Below are positions 48,611 through 58,551 of a stretch of 64,000 bases of DNA, piece by piece. Position 1 is the stretch's first letter. Each line of letters begins with the position of its first letter. Both the position numbers and the translations under genes were made by a program. The stretch is taken from the NCBI GenBank assembly GCA_958298945.1, contig OY282609.1, forward strand, positions 11,018,326 to 11,082,325, read 5' to 3'. Below the pieces are notes generated by a model that saw nothing but the letters and a program-made list of their open reading frames with translations, was not told the DNA's origin and did no database searches. Origin of the DNA: Atherix ibis. Lineage: Eukaryota > Arthropoda > Insecta > Diptera > Athericidae.

Positions 48611-49509
48611 TTAAAGTATCTTGTCATAAAACCGCATTCGTAAAATGTTTGTGTAGTTGTAGATACTAAAACAAAAATATCCTTTTGTGATAAAGTGTGT
48701 TCTTTTTTTAATCAGATTTTGTTCGGGTTAGCTTTGGTATTTCGAAATTATTTTATTGCAAAAACATTGATAATTTTTATAATTGATTTTCTGACCGTAT
48801 ATGGTCAAGAGAGTCTTATGCTATAGCATGAGAATGGCATAGAACTTTGCTCTGTATTCTTATAGTTGGTTAATTTTAATTTGATTTTCTTCTTGAAATC
48901 AAAATTAAATGTTGTAATAAAATTTTAATTGGGATCATAACATCATATAAAATTATTTTACTTGGTTTCACATTTTGTACAGTTGTGCTAAAATTAATTC
49001 GTTTATCATAATTTATAAATTAAAGCTAAACGAATTTAGAAAAAAAATCAATTATTTAACATACAAAGACTGTATTCTAAAATGTGTTTTACTCGCATAA
49101 ATTTTAGGAATGATACATAAATCAACTAATTTAAAATACGAGTAATCATAGAAATAATACTTATATATAGAATTTAAGATTAATTGTTCTACAATACATA
49201 TTATAAAAATTAATTTATCACTACATATGTGTATTAAACTCTAGAATACTTAGTTGTTGAAAGCCATGGTTGGGGACGGTGCTGAGAGTATCTACACGTC
49301 TAGATAGCTTTAAGAAGGCTAAAACCGACTCGCCTGTCTGCAGGAAACTTTTTCTCGAACATTTGGCCTGTCTTGAATAATGTTTATTTCTGAAGAGAGG
49401 TGCGATAACTAACTACCCAATAAAAAATAGAAGAGATTGTTGAAATTGCTGTCGGGCTTTTCAATTGACGAACTATTCTAATTTTACTGATAACCTAACT
49501 TATTCAACA
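48611..49509. other. Intergenic DNA, no supported gene
   Basis: The A/T-rich part contains no gene. From about 49260 composition rises (GGTTGGGGACGGTGCTGAGA) and probably belongs to the upstream part of the LINE fragment that follows, but I cannot read a protein in it. Confidence 0.4.
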
Positions 49510-50035
49510 ATAGGACTGTCGAGGGCCATGTTGGAATAATATGCAATTTACGTGCTGATCAGTTGGCTGCAGAAAATCTCCGGTATCCTAATCTGCCTCC
49601 CCTACATACAGATTGGCAAACAACATCCTCAGTCATACGTAGAAATACAGACTGAAATAATAGTGAGACCTGAAAATCATCTACCAGCAAACCAGTCTAC
49701 CAAACATCCGGGTCATAATTCTGGGAAGAAAAACTGCTCTCAAACATTATTTTCTTTTGGGAAAGTGCACACTTCCTTTGTGCCAATCCTGTGGTGTTCA
49801 GCTAATTATACCACATATATTAAGCGATAGTCAGCAAACCCGGAATTTGTTGACGACCATCGTTCGTCCCATTGTGGAGGTGCGCTAGATCCAACAATTA
49901 TATTTCCAAGTCCGCTTTTAAACCTCATCAAATATATTAAAAAAGTTCACAAAATTAAACAAACTCTAAATGACCTAACTTACGAAAAAGAGATCAGCTT
50001 CGCTTTATAAACTGGTAATGCCAACTCACACGAAA
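49510..50035 (+). mobile_element. I-type LINE 3' fragment (RNase H end and C-terminal domain)
   Basis: The plus strand reads GHVGIICNLRADQLAAENLR, YPNLPPLHTDWQTTSSVIRR, the RNase H end and following segment. GHNSGKKNCSQTLFSFGKVH stands where other copies read RIGHTxLTHSxLL, then a LCQSCGVQLIIPHI-type zinc-finger-like motif with a frame change. NPEFVDDHRSSHCGGALDPT, IIFPSPLLNLIKYIKKVHKI follow as the C-terminal end. A few frameshifts break the frame. It shares its architecture with the 39.6 kb copy. Confidence 0.8.
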
Positions 50036-50299
50036 CTTGAGGTCGCCAAATAGATTCAAGGTAATCGTGCTTCAAAGTGACCCTTTAGCTTATGTCAAAC
50101 AAATATTTTTGAATAATTTAAAATGTAGTCGACACATTCTTAATTTAAGAAAAACCCTAAATTTAGTTTACAAGTTTATAGTTTTAAGAATAATAAAATT
50201 TTTATATAAACTTTTAGCCATTATTTAATGATGAAAATAATCTGATTTTCATAAATATTGTTTACTGTGCCGAGTATTATATAAGCTACGGCGAATATC

Positions 50300-50520
50300 T
50301 CTATTGCAGATTATAGTCCATTTGGTACCATTATTATTTAAAAATAATATCGTTCAAATGGTCTCCACGGTTTCGTTAGTAGGGTCTCATCCGAGAGGTC
50401 CAATTTTGGATGACTCTTCCGCATAAATCGGGCTGAATCTGACAGATGCTTTGAATGATGTTGTTCTATTGCTCGGAAAGTATTGTCGGTTTATTGGCAT
50501 AGATTAAATTAAATAGGTTA
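50300..50520 (-). mobile_element. Tc1/mariner-superfamily C-terminal fragment
   Basis: Read on the minus strand, this gives NLCQ..PTILSEQ.NNIIQSI-like text followed by CQIQPDLCGRVIQNW, the IRRVIAEIQPxMCxxVxENW pattern of the transposase C-terminus. It then runs to a DLSDETLLTKPWRPFERYYF-like end. The plus-strand bases GGTCTCCACGG and ATTGGCATAGAT match the C-terminal part of the 34.0 kb copy. Confidence 0.6.
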
Positions 50521-53040
50521 CCATCACTATTAATTTAGTAGTCATATCTGTAAAATTAAAAAATATAATAAATAAATAAATAATATTTTAAAATAGTAAA
50601 CTGTGTTTTATTGAAAATTTCAGAAACTAATTCCATCAAATAACAAAATCCGCATTATGTTTACGGTGTATGTGTAATGACATCATTTATGAAAATCATT
50701 TTGAAAGTACCGCGTCAATTGCATACCGAACTTTAAAATTGCCTCCCATTGATTTATGCCGCCTCTGTTACGAATGTATTCTTGAAATAATAGGAAGAAC
50801 CTATCCAGTTGTTCTTTAATCTAAGGTTCAATGCAGTATATTTTCTATTTTTTTTTTTATTTTTATTATTGATAAAGACTTTTTGTAATACTTTTATAAA
50901 ATATAACTTAATTAAAAAAAATACGTTAGCAGTACAATAAATACAAATGGTTTTAATGCAGATTTTCCATAAACAAACGGTTTAATTAGTCAGTAAATGG
51001 TTATTTTTTCAATTAAACGTTGAAAATTTTGATGTAAAAACTGAATTCAGTACATTAGATGAAATCAACATCAAAGCAAATATTTACCATAAATATTAAT
51101 CATGCATTGTCAATTACTAACATTAAATGAACTGACCTTTTGAATGTTTGTTTACAACATGAACACATACTAAATAGTTGAGGTAATTTGGTCTGTTAAT
51201 TTTTCTTCAGTACAATCACAATAAAGTCTTATGCATAATAGTAAATTTTCATTATATACACATTAATAAATTAAAATTGATTTTTAGTATTTTCTTCCAT
51301 TTTTTTGTTATTTTATTCCTAATTTTTTTTTAACATTACAAGGAGACAAGAATAATTACAACAAAATTTTCGACTAAGAATAATAATGCAGGAAATAATT
51401 TATGATAAAAACAACATGAGACCAGATGTCTCATATCTGTACTCGTACATAAGAATATATTTTGAGTTTATGAAAATTACGCTGAATTAATTTACAACGT
51501 TATTATATTGTATTATAGTCGGAAAATTGTGAATTTAGTATATAATCATACTTAAGTATATCTATTTATGTATGTATGTATGTATGTATGCACAAGTAAA
51601 AATATGTTAATATATACGTTAATATAGACTATAGAAGGGTGATTAGATGTAGACGTGTTATTGGGTAGGAGCTAAATGTTGGAATCTTGTTCAGGTGGTT
51701 ATGTAGTCATTACAAATCATTCCAACTATAATGCCTGTGTTAGCCGAGGTAAGTTGCTTCAAGGATGCAAAATGTAAAAATAATTATGGAAATGAGATAC
51801 AATAGTACTCTCAAAAAATTTCTTCATGTAGCTATTATTTCATCATTCATAATCTACAATATTGTCTCCATAATATCTACTTAGTTTTTCTTATTTGAAT
51901 TTTTTAGTATTATTTTTCAACGGCTCTGCAGTTTTTTCTTATTTAATTATTTTCCTTTTTTTTTGTTGTTTTACTTTTGCTATAAAATTTAGGTTTTTCT
52001 AATTACAAGAACCCAAAACTGTGTAAAAAATATAATAGGTTTTTTTTATAAAGGACTAATTATTTTCGAACGGACAAAGAAACTTTTCCATAGAAATTTC
52101 CTTATTTAGATTATTAAAATAAAAACTGCAATTTTGTAAGAAAAATTTTCTTCCATCTTATCAAAAGGATAATAAAAGTCTCAATTGAAATTTATATATA
52201 ATTTATACTGAAATGTGTTTATTTTCCACAATAAATCAAAAAAGTTTTGTTTTCTTTTTTTTCTGATATTATCTGAATAATATTTAAATTATTATCACAT
52301 TTTCTCTAATATTCTAAGTTAATGCTTTCATCATAAAACATATAAAAATTAACGGCATACTTAAGAATTACGATCTTTAGTTACTGGGAACATGCAGAAT
52401 ATTTTAAATTACCACAAAACTAAACAAAATAAAACCATGTCTGAAAATTAATAATTTCGGCCAGGTATAGCATGTTTTAAAACCAAAGTTTACTCACTAC
52501 TTAAACCATATTTAGTATAGTATAACATTTATGATCAATAATTGTCATCTTTGACCGCTTACACATACGGGAAGCGTTACTATGCAACCGCATGTGTTTC
52601 AAGTGTCTCTGATAATTGTTATCGTATTTGCGATGTTTTTGTTTATTAAGGATTAAGATTATCGTAAACAATTTTTTTTTAAATAAAACTTAAATGGATA
52701 CGGTTTAAGTTGCTGGTGCAGTTTACCTGGAAAATTTAAAATTAATTTTCTGATTGGAATTTAAACACACAAAACTGTGTTTTTTGTTGTTTCACTTTGT
52801 ATTTCGGAAAGTATAGCCCTATCATTCGATAGCTTTAAAAAATATATGTCATTTAAGATAATATGTTTATTGTGGTTGCAAGGTCTCAGAGGCAAGAGTC
52901 AGTGGCCATTCTGTAGTGCCACGACCATGAGGCCATTTGGCGACTTCATGTTACGTGTATGTTGGCATTGCCTCCTATGGTTTTCCTCATGAAACGGGTC
53001 GATTGGCATTTGGAGGGGGAAATTCCTTAAGATGTTAAAG
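50521..53040. other. AT-rich intergenic DNA
   Basis: No gene is supported. A (TATG)6 microsatellite lies at 51567-51590. The GC-richer part at 52870-53040 probably belongs to the adjoining LINE fragment. GGAAAGTATAGCCCTA at about 52808-52823 is the reverse of the recurrent CTATACTTTCC motif. Confidence 0.4.
51567..51590. repeat. (TATG)6 microsatellite
   Basis: Six uninterrupted TATG units. It is a simple sequence repeat with no evident role. Confidence 0.95.
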
Positions 53041-53044
53041 AACG

Positions 53045-53413
53045 TTATAAATACGGCTTGAAAATGGAATTGTAGGATCTAGGAATCATATTCAAAAATT
53101 TATTCTGGGTTTCGTAGCATTCATGTATAATATGGGAAATGTTGACCACCGGATAACTCGATGAGCCACGAATGGCTTCCAAGGCTGCGAGACTATCGGT
53201 AAAAATAATTACGATATGATGTTTTGGACAATTAATTGCAGTCTCAATTGCCGTCCTAACTGCCCACAGTTCGCCCCACATTCCATACTTGATCTCCTGA
53301 TATTCACCGCCATCAAGCTGGATGGCAGCAAAGGATGCTGTGTGGTCTTCGACAGCTGCGTCTGCGAACAAAAGTGCGGAATCACCCAATCCATCCGGCA
53401 GCTCTAGGAACAA
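53045..53413 (-). mobile_element. I-type LINE RNase H domain fragment
   Basis: The open frame reads LLFADAAVEDHTASFAAIQL, DGGEYQEIKYGMWGELWAVR, TAIETAINCPKHHIVIIFTD and SLAALEAIRGSSSYPV. It carries the catalytic order of RNase H type I: Asp in FADAA, Glu in GELWAV and Asp in IFTDSLAAL. The HVG(x)xGN(x)xAD segment that should follow is replaced by HIIHECYETQNKFLNM, after which the similarity is lost. The frame is open over the whole domain, so decay here is recent or mild, but no reverse transcriptase is attached. Confidence 0.85.
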
Positions 53414-53589
53414 TTTCCTGTAGCTATATGGATTGGTGTTTGCATTACTATTGTCTTATATTACAAAAGATAATATTTGTTTAGCTTAAAGTTTGCCATT
53501 TTCAATTCTGGATAGTTTAACTACCAAACAATACGTTTAAATGCGCAGCAAATACACCGATTGAATGCTGTAACAGTAGGCTTCGGATA

Positions 53590-54170
53590 CTGATGTTCTG
53601 AACAAAATTTTCTTCAGCGATAAAGCTCATTTCTCGATCAGTAGATACGTCAATAAGGAATTTTGCCAAAAATGGGGCTCTGAAAATCTACAAGGTATTG
53701 TCTGGTGGACATTTTGGTCCGAATTTCTGTAAAAATGCAGAAGGAGAGACCGTTACCATAAATTCCGATCGCTATAGCCGCATGATAACCGACTTTCTCT
53801 AATCTGAACTTGAAGATTCTTATCTGGACCATATGAGTTTCCAAGAAGGCGATGTATCAAGCTATACAACACGACAAATTTCGGCTTCATTACAAGAAAA
53901 TTTCTCAGTACGCGTAATTTGGTGATGTCAACTGGCCTCTAGGACCATACAATTACATACTTTTGACCTTTTCTCTTATGATGCTATGCAAAAAATCGTA
54001 TTAACGTTCACAATATTTTAATATCTAAGTTTTTCAAAATCAACTTCCATCAAATAATGGTCGAATTTAAAGTTATCTCAAAAGGATCGAGTCCTGAAAA
54101 AAATCTCTTTCCAGTCATTTGAATGATGTGAAACTTCTTAATGCCAAATTATATCATTGCAAAAATAATA
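53590..54170 (+). mobile_element. Tc1/mariner-superfamily transposase, decayed
   Basis: The plus strand reads KIFFSDKAHFSISRYVNKEF, CQKWGSENLQGIVWWTFWSE, then NAEGETVTINSDRYSRMITD, FL, a HMSFQEGDVSSYTTRQISAS segment and a GDVNWPPRTIQL-like region near 53925-53950. The C-terminus near 54110 is HLND-like. Motif order is complete through the catalytic domain, but stops and a Gly at the second catalytic position (FQEGD in place of QQDGA) make it inactive. It lies about 130 bp downstream of the carboxypeptidase stop codon, in the opposite orientation. Confidence 0.8.
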
Positions 54171-54228
54171 CAATAAATAATTTATTGGCAGTAAAAATAA
54201 TAATTGATAAAAATAAGAAAAATTGATT

Positions 54229-54234
54229 TTTATT
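54229..54234 (-). promoter_or_regulatory. Candidate poly(A) signal of the carboxypeptidase gene
   Basis: On the minus strand, AATAAA (in CCAATAAAAATC) lies about 60 bases after the stop codon of the carboxypeptidase. Position and sequence fit a cleavage signal, but A/T-rich DNA gives many such hexamers. Confidence 0.4.
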
Positions 54235-54295
54235 GGAAAAAAATTAATTCTTGAGCAAATATTTAACCACGCTTTAGATAGAATTTTTTTTTATT

Positions 54296-55484
54296 TTACA
54301 AGCCATACGATTTTTTTACAATAACCATTGATATTATGTATGCATCCTTTTTAGAATCATGTATTTGGTTTAAAGGCAAGGCAAACCCATAAAGTCCCGT
54401 ATCTCTAAGCTCAATCGTATAAGTGTACTTTGCTTCTAGAATAGCTTTCGCCCAATCATCAGAGGCTCCGGCAGCAGGATAAAGTTGATACGAAGGACCC
54501 ACGCTATACAAGATTTTAGGAAAAATTCGATTTACCTACGTAAATATGTAATTATTTGTAGTAGCAACAACTATATACAACATTTTATGTATTTGCAAAA
54601 AATTTATTATAAGAATAAATAATAGTAATAGTTAATATTGAGAAATACCTCTACAGCAGCAGCCATACCAATGCTATGTAACTCCTTAAAATCGAGAGGA
54701 AGTTCTCCTGTTTTATATCCGTATGGATATAAAATATACTGTCCATAACTATGAATAGTCAAAAAAACATCTATTGGACGGTTCTTCAATAAAAAATTAG
54801 ATAATGCGATTGATTCGTATTCTGAAAATGCTTTTGTGCCTCTATAGTTATCGGAGCAGATATTATTTGATGAACCAAGACCACCCCATTTATAACCGAA
54901 ATTTCGATTTAAGTCAACACCATAACAGGTATTCCTATTGTTTTTTCGACGATTTTTTCGCCACATTCTATTATTTGTACGACTGTATTTATAACCATCC
55001 GGATTAACCATTGGCATTATATACCATACAGTATTTTTAATATATTTATCAAATGTATTAAAATCCGTTACTAGTTTTTCAATTATATATAAGACGGATA
55101 CAGGCGATATCCATTCTCTAGCATGAGTTCCACCATCAATCCATACTTTTTTTCCAGTATTATATTTTCCTATAATAAAAACGATCAAATCGTTTCTATT
55201 CCACGTTTTTCCAATTATTTTTTGTTCACAAATACTGTTACACTTTCGTTCCAAGTCATTAAGAATTATTTTCATTTGATCAAAAGTCATATATGAATTT
55301 TGTACATTTTTCCCTGAAAGTTTTCATTTAATTTCATAATATTTATAATAGTTAATTAATTATGTATAATTCATATACCTGTTAATTCAAAATTTTCCAA
55401 ATTATCTGTAAGATTTTCAGTTGTGCACAAAATTAGCAAATTACAAATAACCGAAACCAAGAATAATGAACGTGGTACCATCAT
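54296..55484 (-). CDS. Secreted zinc carboxypeptidase, family M14 (A/B subfamily), three exons
   Basis: Exons on the minus strand are 55484-55379, 55313-54649 and 54535-54296, with GT-AG introns of 65 and 113 bp. The joined frame gives 336 residues. Residues 1-21 are a signal peptide (MMVPRSLFLVSV...). Zinc ligands are H99 and E102 in THAREW and H223 in TIHSYG. Substrate-binding residues are R101 and N171-R172 in DLNRNF. The catalytic Glu is E299 in TIELRD, and the mobile Tyr is Y276 in LYPAAG. Cys165-Cys188 matches the conserved disulfide. D283, in SDDW, occupies the bovine position-255 pocket site, which is Asp in B-type enzymes and Ile in A-type, so cleavage after Lys or Arg is predicted. 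The usual propeptide of about 90 residues is missing: only about 20 residues separate the signal peptide from the mature domain start. Peptide hydrolysis in the gut or another extracellular space is the likely role. All splice joins are in frame and there are no stops, so I judge the gene intact. Confidence 0.93.
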
Positions 55485-56159
55485 GTTTGAAAATTTAATT
55501 TGAACTAATAAAATTTTACTCTGTAATCAACATCGTAAGTATTATAGATAAAAAAAAACGTATTATAATGACTATAATTTAATATATTTCTATCTATTTT
55601 TTACATTTTTTTTTTTCAATTTTAATTTTTTTACTCATGTTTATAAAGTGATTTTTAATAATTGTCACTTTGATCATCAGTTAAATATAAACTGTTATAC
55701 ATCAGAGTTTCAAACGTTTTGTAATTTTTTTTTTCTTATTAAAAATTTTATACATTTACACTATGTGTACATATAATTACAATAATTTTTTCCATACAGT
55801 GGAATTCTTCTTTCATATTATTCAATAAAAACTGGTATATTTTTTTCAATATGAACTAGTATTTTTATAAAATTTGAAAAAAATTCCATTTATAATCTAC
55901 GATCATGGAAAATTTTACTATGTAAAGTCGAAAATAATGAATCCACTTTGCCTTCAAAATTTTGGCGAAGTGGATTCATTAATTTAACTAATATTAAAAC
56001 TTTTTAAAAAAATTCTAAAAATTGTTAATGGATTAAAATAAAATCTACAATAGTTATTTTTATACGAAAACTACAATATTTACTTATTGACTGTGCCTTT
56101 TATATTTTTTGTATACTTAAAAAACTCACTAAACAAGCGATTTTAAAAGTTGTTCATAT
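55485..56159. other. Upstream region of the carboxypeptidase gene
   Basis: This holds the presumed promoter on the minus strand. A TATAATA-like sequence lies about 55 bases upstream of the start codon, with no clear initiator. A 17-bp hairpin occurs at 55936-55980. No other gene is seen. Confidence 0.4.
55936..55980. repeat. 17-bp hairpin with one mismatch
   Basis: Bases 55936-55952 (AATGAATCCACTTTGCC) pair with 55964-55980 apart from one G-T type position. The loop is 11 nt. It lies about 450 bp upstream of the carboxypeptidase start codon. Confidence 0.9.
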
Positions 56160-57185
56160 CACACTATATTCGAACGATATTTTCCTTAATCCTCTAGAAA
56201 TTCACAGCAATCAAAATGATTTCCAGCAATTCATTAACACCCTACCCCCCTGCAAACACCCAAAAATGGTTATAGTTCTTACAAACCAATCTTATCAAAA
56301 ATCGTTGAAAACATATTCCCCCGCCGCTTACAACCCCTACTCAAATCCTCACATTAAATTCGGGTTGCGTTCCAAACATTTCACTACCTAGTAATGTCAT
56401 CGAACTGTTGATTTCATTGCACTCTCTTTAGAAACAAAAGAGCACTATCCATATGTGTTTTTAAACGTAATCAAAGTTTTTGATCGAGTCTGGCACACAT
56501 GCTTACTCTGTAAGCTCTGATATTCGCTGGTGATCGGTCCGATATCCGCTGTTGTTCGCTCCGATGTCCGCATTGTGTTCCACAGGGCAAAATAATTGGA
56601 CCCATATCCGCAAATGTGTCCTCGTCACTTTTTTTCACGGCTGTGAAACAAGTCCTTCCATATATCTTAATAACAGTGAAATACCACAACACACTGAAGC
56701 TCGGTACCTAGGACTGAACTTAGACAATCGCTTGATATGGAATCCACTCCAAAGGCTTGAAATAAAATAACTAAGCAGACAATACCGCCAACTACTTCGA
56801 CTTCTAGACAAACGTTTTAAACTTACTTTAGACAGAAAAGTACTTTTATACAATACTCTACAGAACCCCATATGAACTTACAAACTAGAACTCTGCAGTC
56901 CTACTAAGGGTTCCAATTCCCATCGGATCAAATTTCTTCAGTCAAAAATACTTCATAAAATTATCGATAATCCCTGTTCGTAATAGCGTTCGTTATTCAT
57001 CATGATCTTAAAGTCCCATTTGTTCGTGATGTGACTGTGTATTGTCATAGAAAGTTCCATTCCCGTCTCTCCACTCATACTAATCCCATTGATCATCGCG
57101 ACCAGTAACGTCTCTCCAATCATACTAAATCCCCCGATCGTGGAACCAGTGACACGCAGGTATTCGATGGATATTTCTAGGGAAG
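56160..57185 (+). mobile_element. Jockey-type LINE, decayed reverse transcriptase, plus orientation
   Basis: The plus strand near 56285-56340 reads PILSKIVENIFPRRLQPLLK, the NYRPISLLPxLSKIxE segment. Near 56440-56500 it reads a V-F-KVIKVFDRVWHT-type motif (first catalytic Asp region). Near 56680-56750 it reads QHTEARYLGLNLDNRLIWNP. After 56900 it reads SHRIKFLQSKILHKIIDNP and a KFHSRLS-type end. Frameshifts are frequent. The segment at 56500-56590 is rich in GATATCCGCTG-type short repeats (ATCGGTCCGATATCCGC, TCGCTCCGATGTCCGC), probably local duplications. Confidence 0.8.
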
Positions 57186-57289
57186 GGTGTAAGTCAAAAT
57201 TCCTTCTCTAAGCCCTAACTTATGTGCACAAATGTACACGCGAGCAGAAAAAACTTCGAGCCTGTTTACTCCACATTAAACCTTTATTT

Positions 57290-57981
57290 TTTTGAAAATA
57301 TTTTTTTTTTTTAATTTAAATGTTATGACAACTACATATAATTTGTAAGAAGCAGATTTGTTAAGGTAAAATACAAGGACATGCGACATGAAGGGGAAAA
57401 CTGGCATCGATATCTCCCCAAGAACGAGATAAATTATTTTATAAGTTCCAAAAACCACGAGGACATTGCCGTTTCAAACGTCAATGGGTGTATAATGGAA
57501 AAGTGGCAGTGAACAGTTCTTTTGCTAAAGTATTAGGATGGTAGGATAGACGCGAATGGAATTTTTTATAACGGAAGGTACACAGATCACGATGGATAAC
57601 AGTGTTTCGTACATAAAAGGGAGCATTGACAATTTTTCGAAGCATTCGGGATTGAAGGGTTTGGATTGAAATGCTTAGTCGAACCCTAAAGTTCGAGTCC
57701 ATGTATCAATATTGGTTTCAGTACCATATTGTATAGTAATAGTTTGCTTTTTTACCACCACACTCCAACTTTTGAACCAGGTTTCTAAGGAGTGGATGTG
57801 GTTCTGTAGGATATTGATAGCTGTAAAAAGGATCTTTGTGATGTGTAAGGATGACTGTGTCATTAGCATATCTTGCGGTAAGGATATGACGAAGAATATC
57901 ATGAAATATTACAAAGAATTGGTGATGGGATACTTCCCTGATAGTATAAATATCAGAGATAGTATAAATATCAGAATACAC
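57290..57981 (-). mobile_element. Jockey-type LINE, decayed 3' part with A-rich tail, minus orientation
   Basis: The minus strand from 57981 reads ILTARYANDTVILTHHKDPF, where the catalytic YADD has become YAND, and then LLRNLVQKLECGGKK. From 57702 it reads DSNFRVRLSISIQTLQSRML, RKIVNAPFYVRNTVIHRDLC, YKKFHSRLSYHPNTLAKELF. The tail runs to an A-rich end near 57290-57320. It is placed tail to tail with the plus-strand copy at 56160-57185, about 100 bp apart. A 16-bp unit (AGTATAAATATCAGA) is tandemly doubled at 57941-57974. Confidence 0.85.
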
Positions 57982-58551
57982 AATATTTTCAACTACCTAA
58001 AAATATGGATCTAAGAGATAGGTTTTTAGGATGTGGAAATAACTCGCTGCAACTTTCAAAGCAATCCAGCATGGCATACACGCTCAAAAGCGTGCGAAAT
58101 AAGAGTATCAAGTAAAAGTAATAATATTATCTAAATTTGATTGTTACTATGTTGTAGTTATAAATATCTGTAAAATAATTTTTTTTTTGACCATGACCAT
58201 AAAGGTAGTTGTAGGATAAAAAGGAATTGTACCTATACAACTTTGTGTGTACTTATATAAATCCAGACACGTTGTTCCATTCTATTGAATTATTTCTCAT
58301 TAATGACCATTATGAGAAATATGTCCAACTAATTTGATATTTGGCTAATTAACGTCCAAAATTTTACTTTGATATGTGAAAAATAATTATGGCATTTGTT
58401 TCTCTGAACAAAAGTTATTTTTTCTTTAAAGTAGTTATAGACAATTCACCTGTTTTACTGATTATGAAGAGTTGTGCATTGTTGACAGTTTTTCTTTGTT
58501 TCTGTTCAAATGAATAATTGTTTTCTACTTTTAGGAAATGTTTCCGTAGCA
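57982..58551 (+). other. Upstream region and 5' UTR acceptor of the membrane-protein gene
   Basis: A splice acceptor (TTCTACTTTTAG/G) ends at 58534, so an untranslated exon segment runs from 58535 to the start codon at 58552. The upstream exon or promoter was not identified. It may lie further left, and the region contains no other gene. Confidence 0.5.

Noticed and set aside
58510..58551. Upstream ATG in frame with the membrane-protein exon (MNNCFLLLGN)
   Set aside because: A strong splice acceptor (TTCTACTTTTAG) lies between it and the chosen start, so this ATG is most likely intronic.
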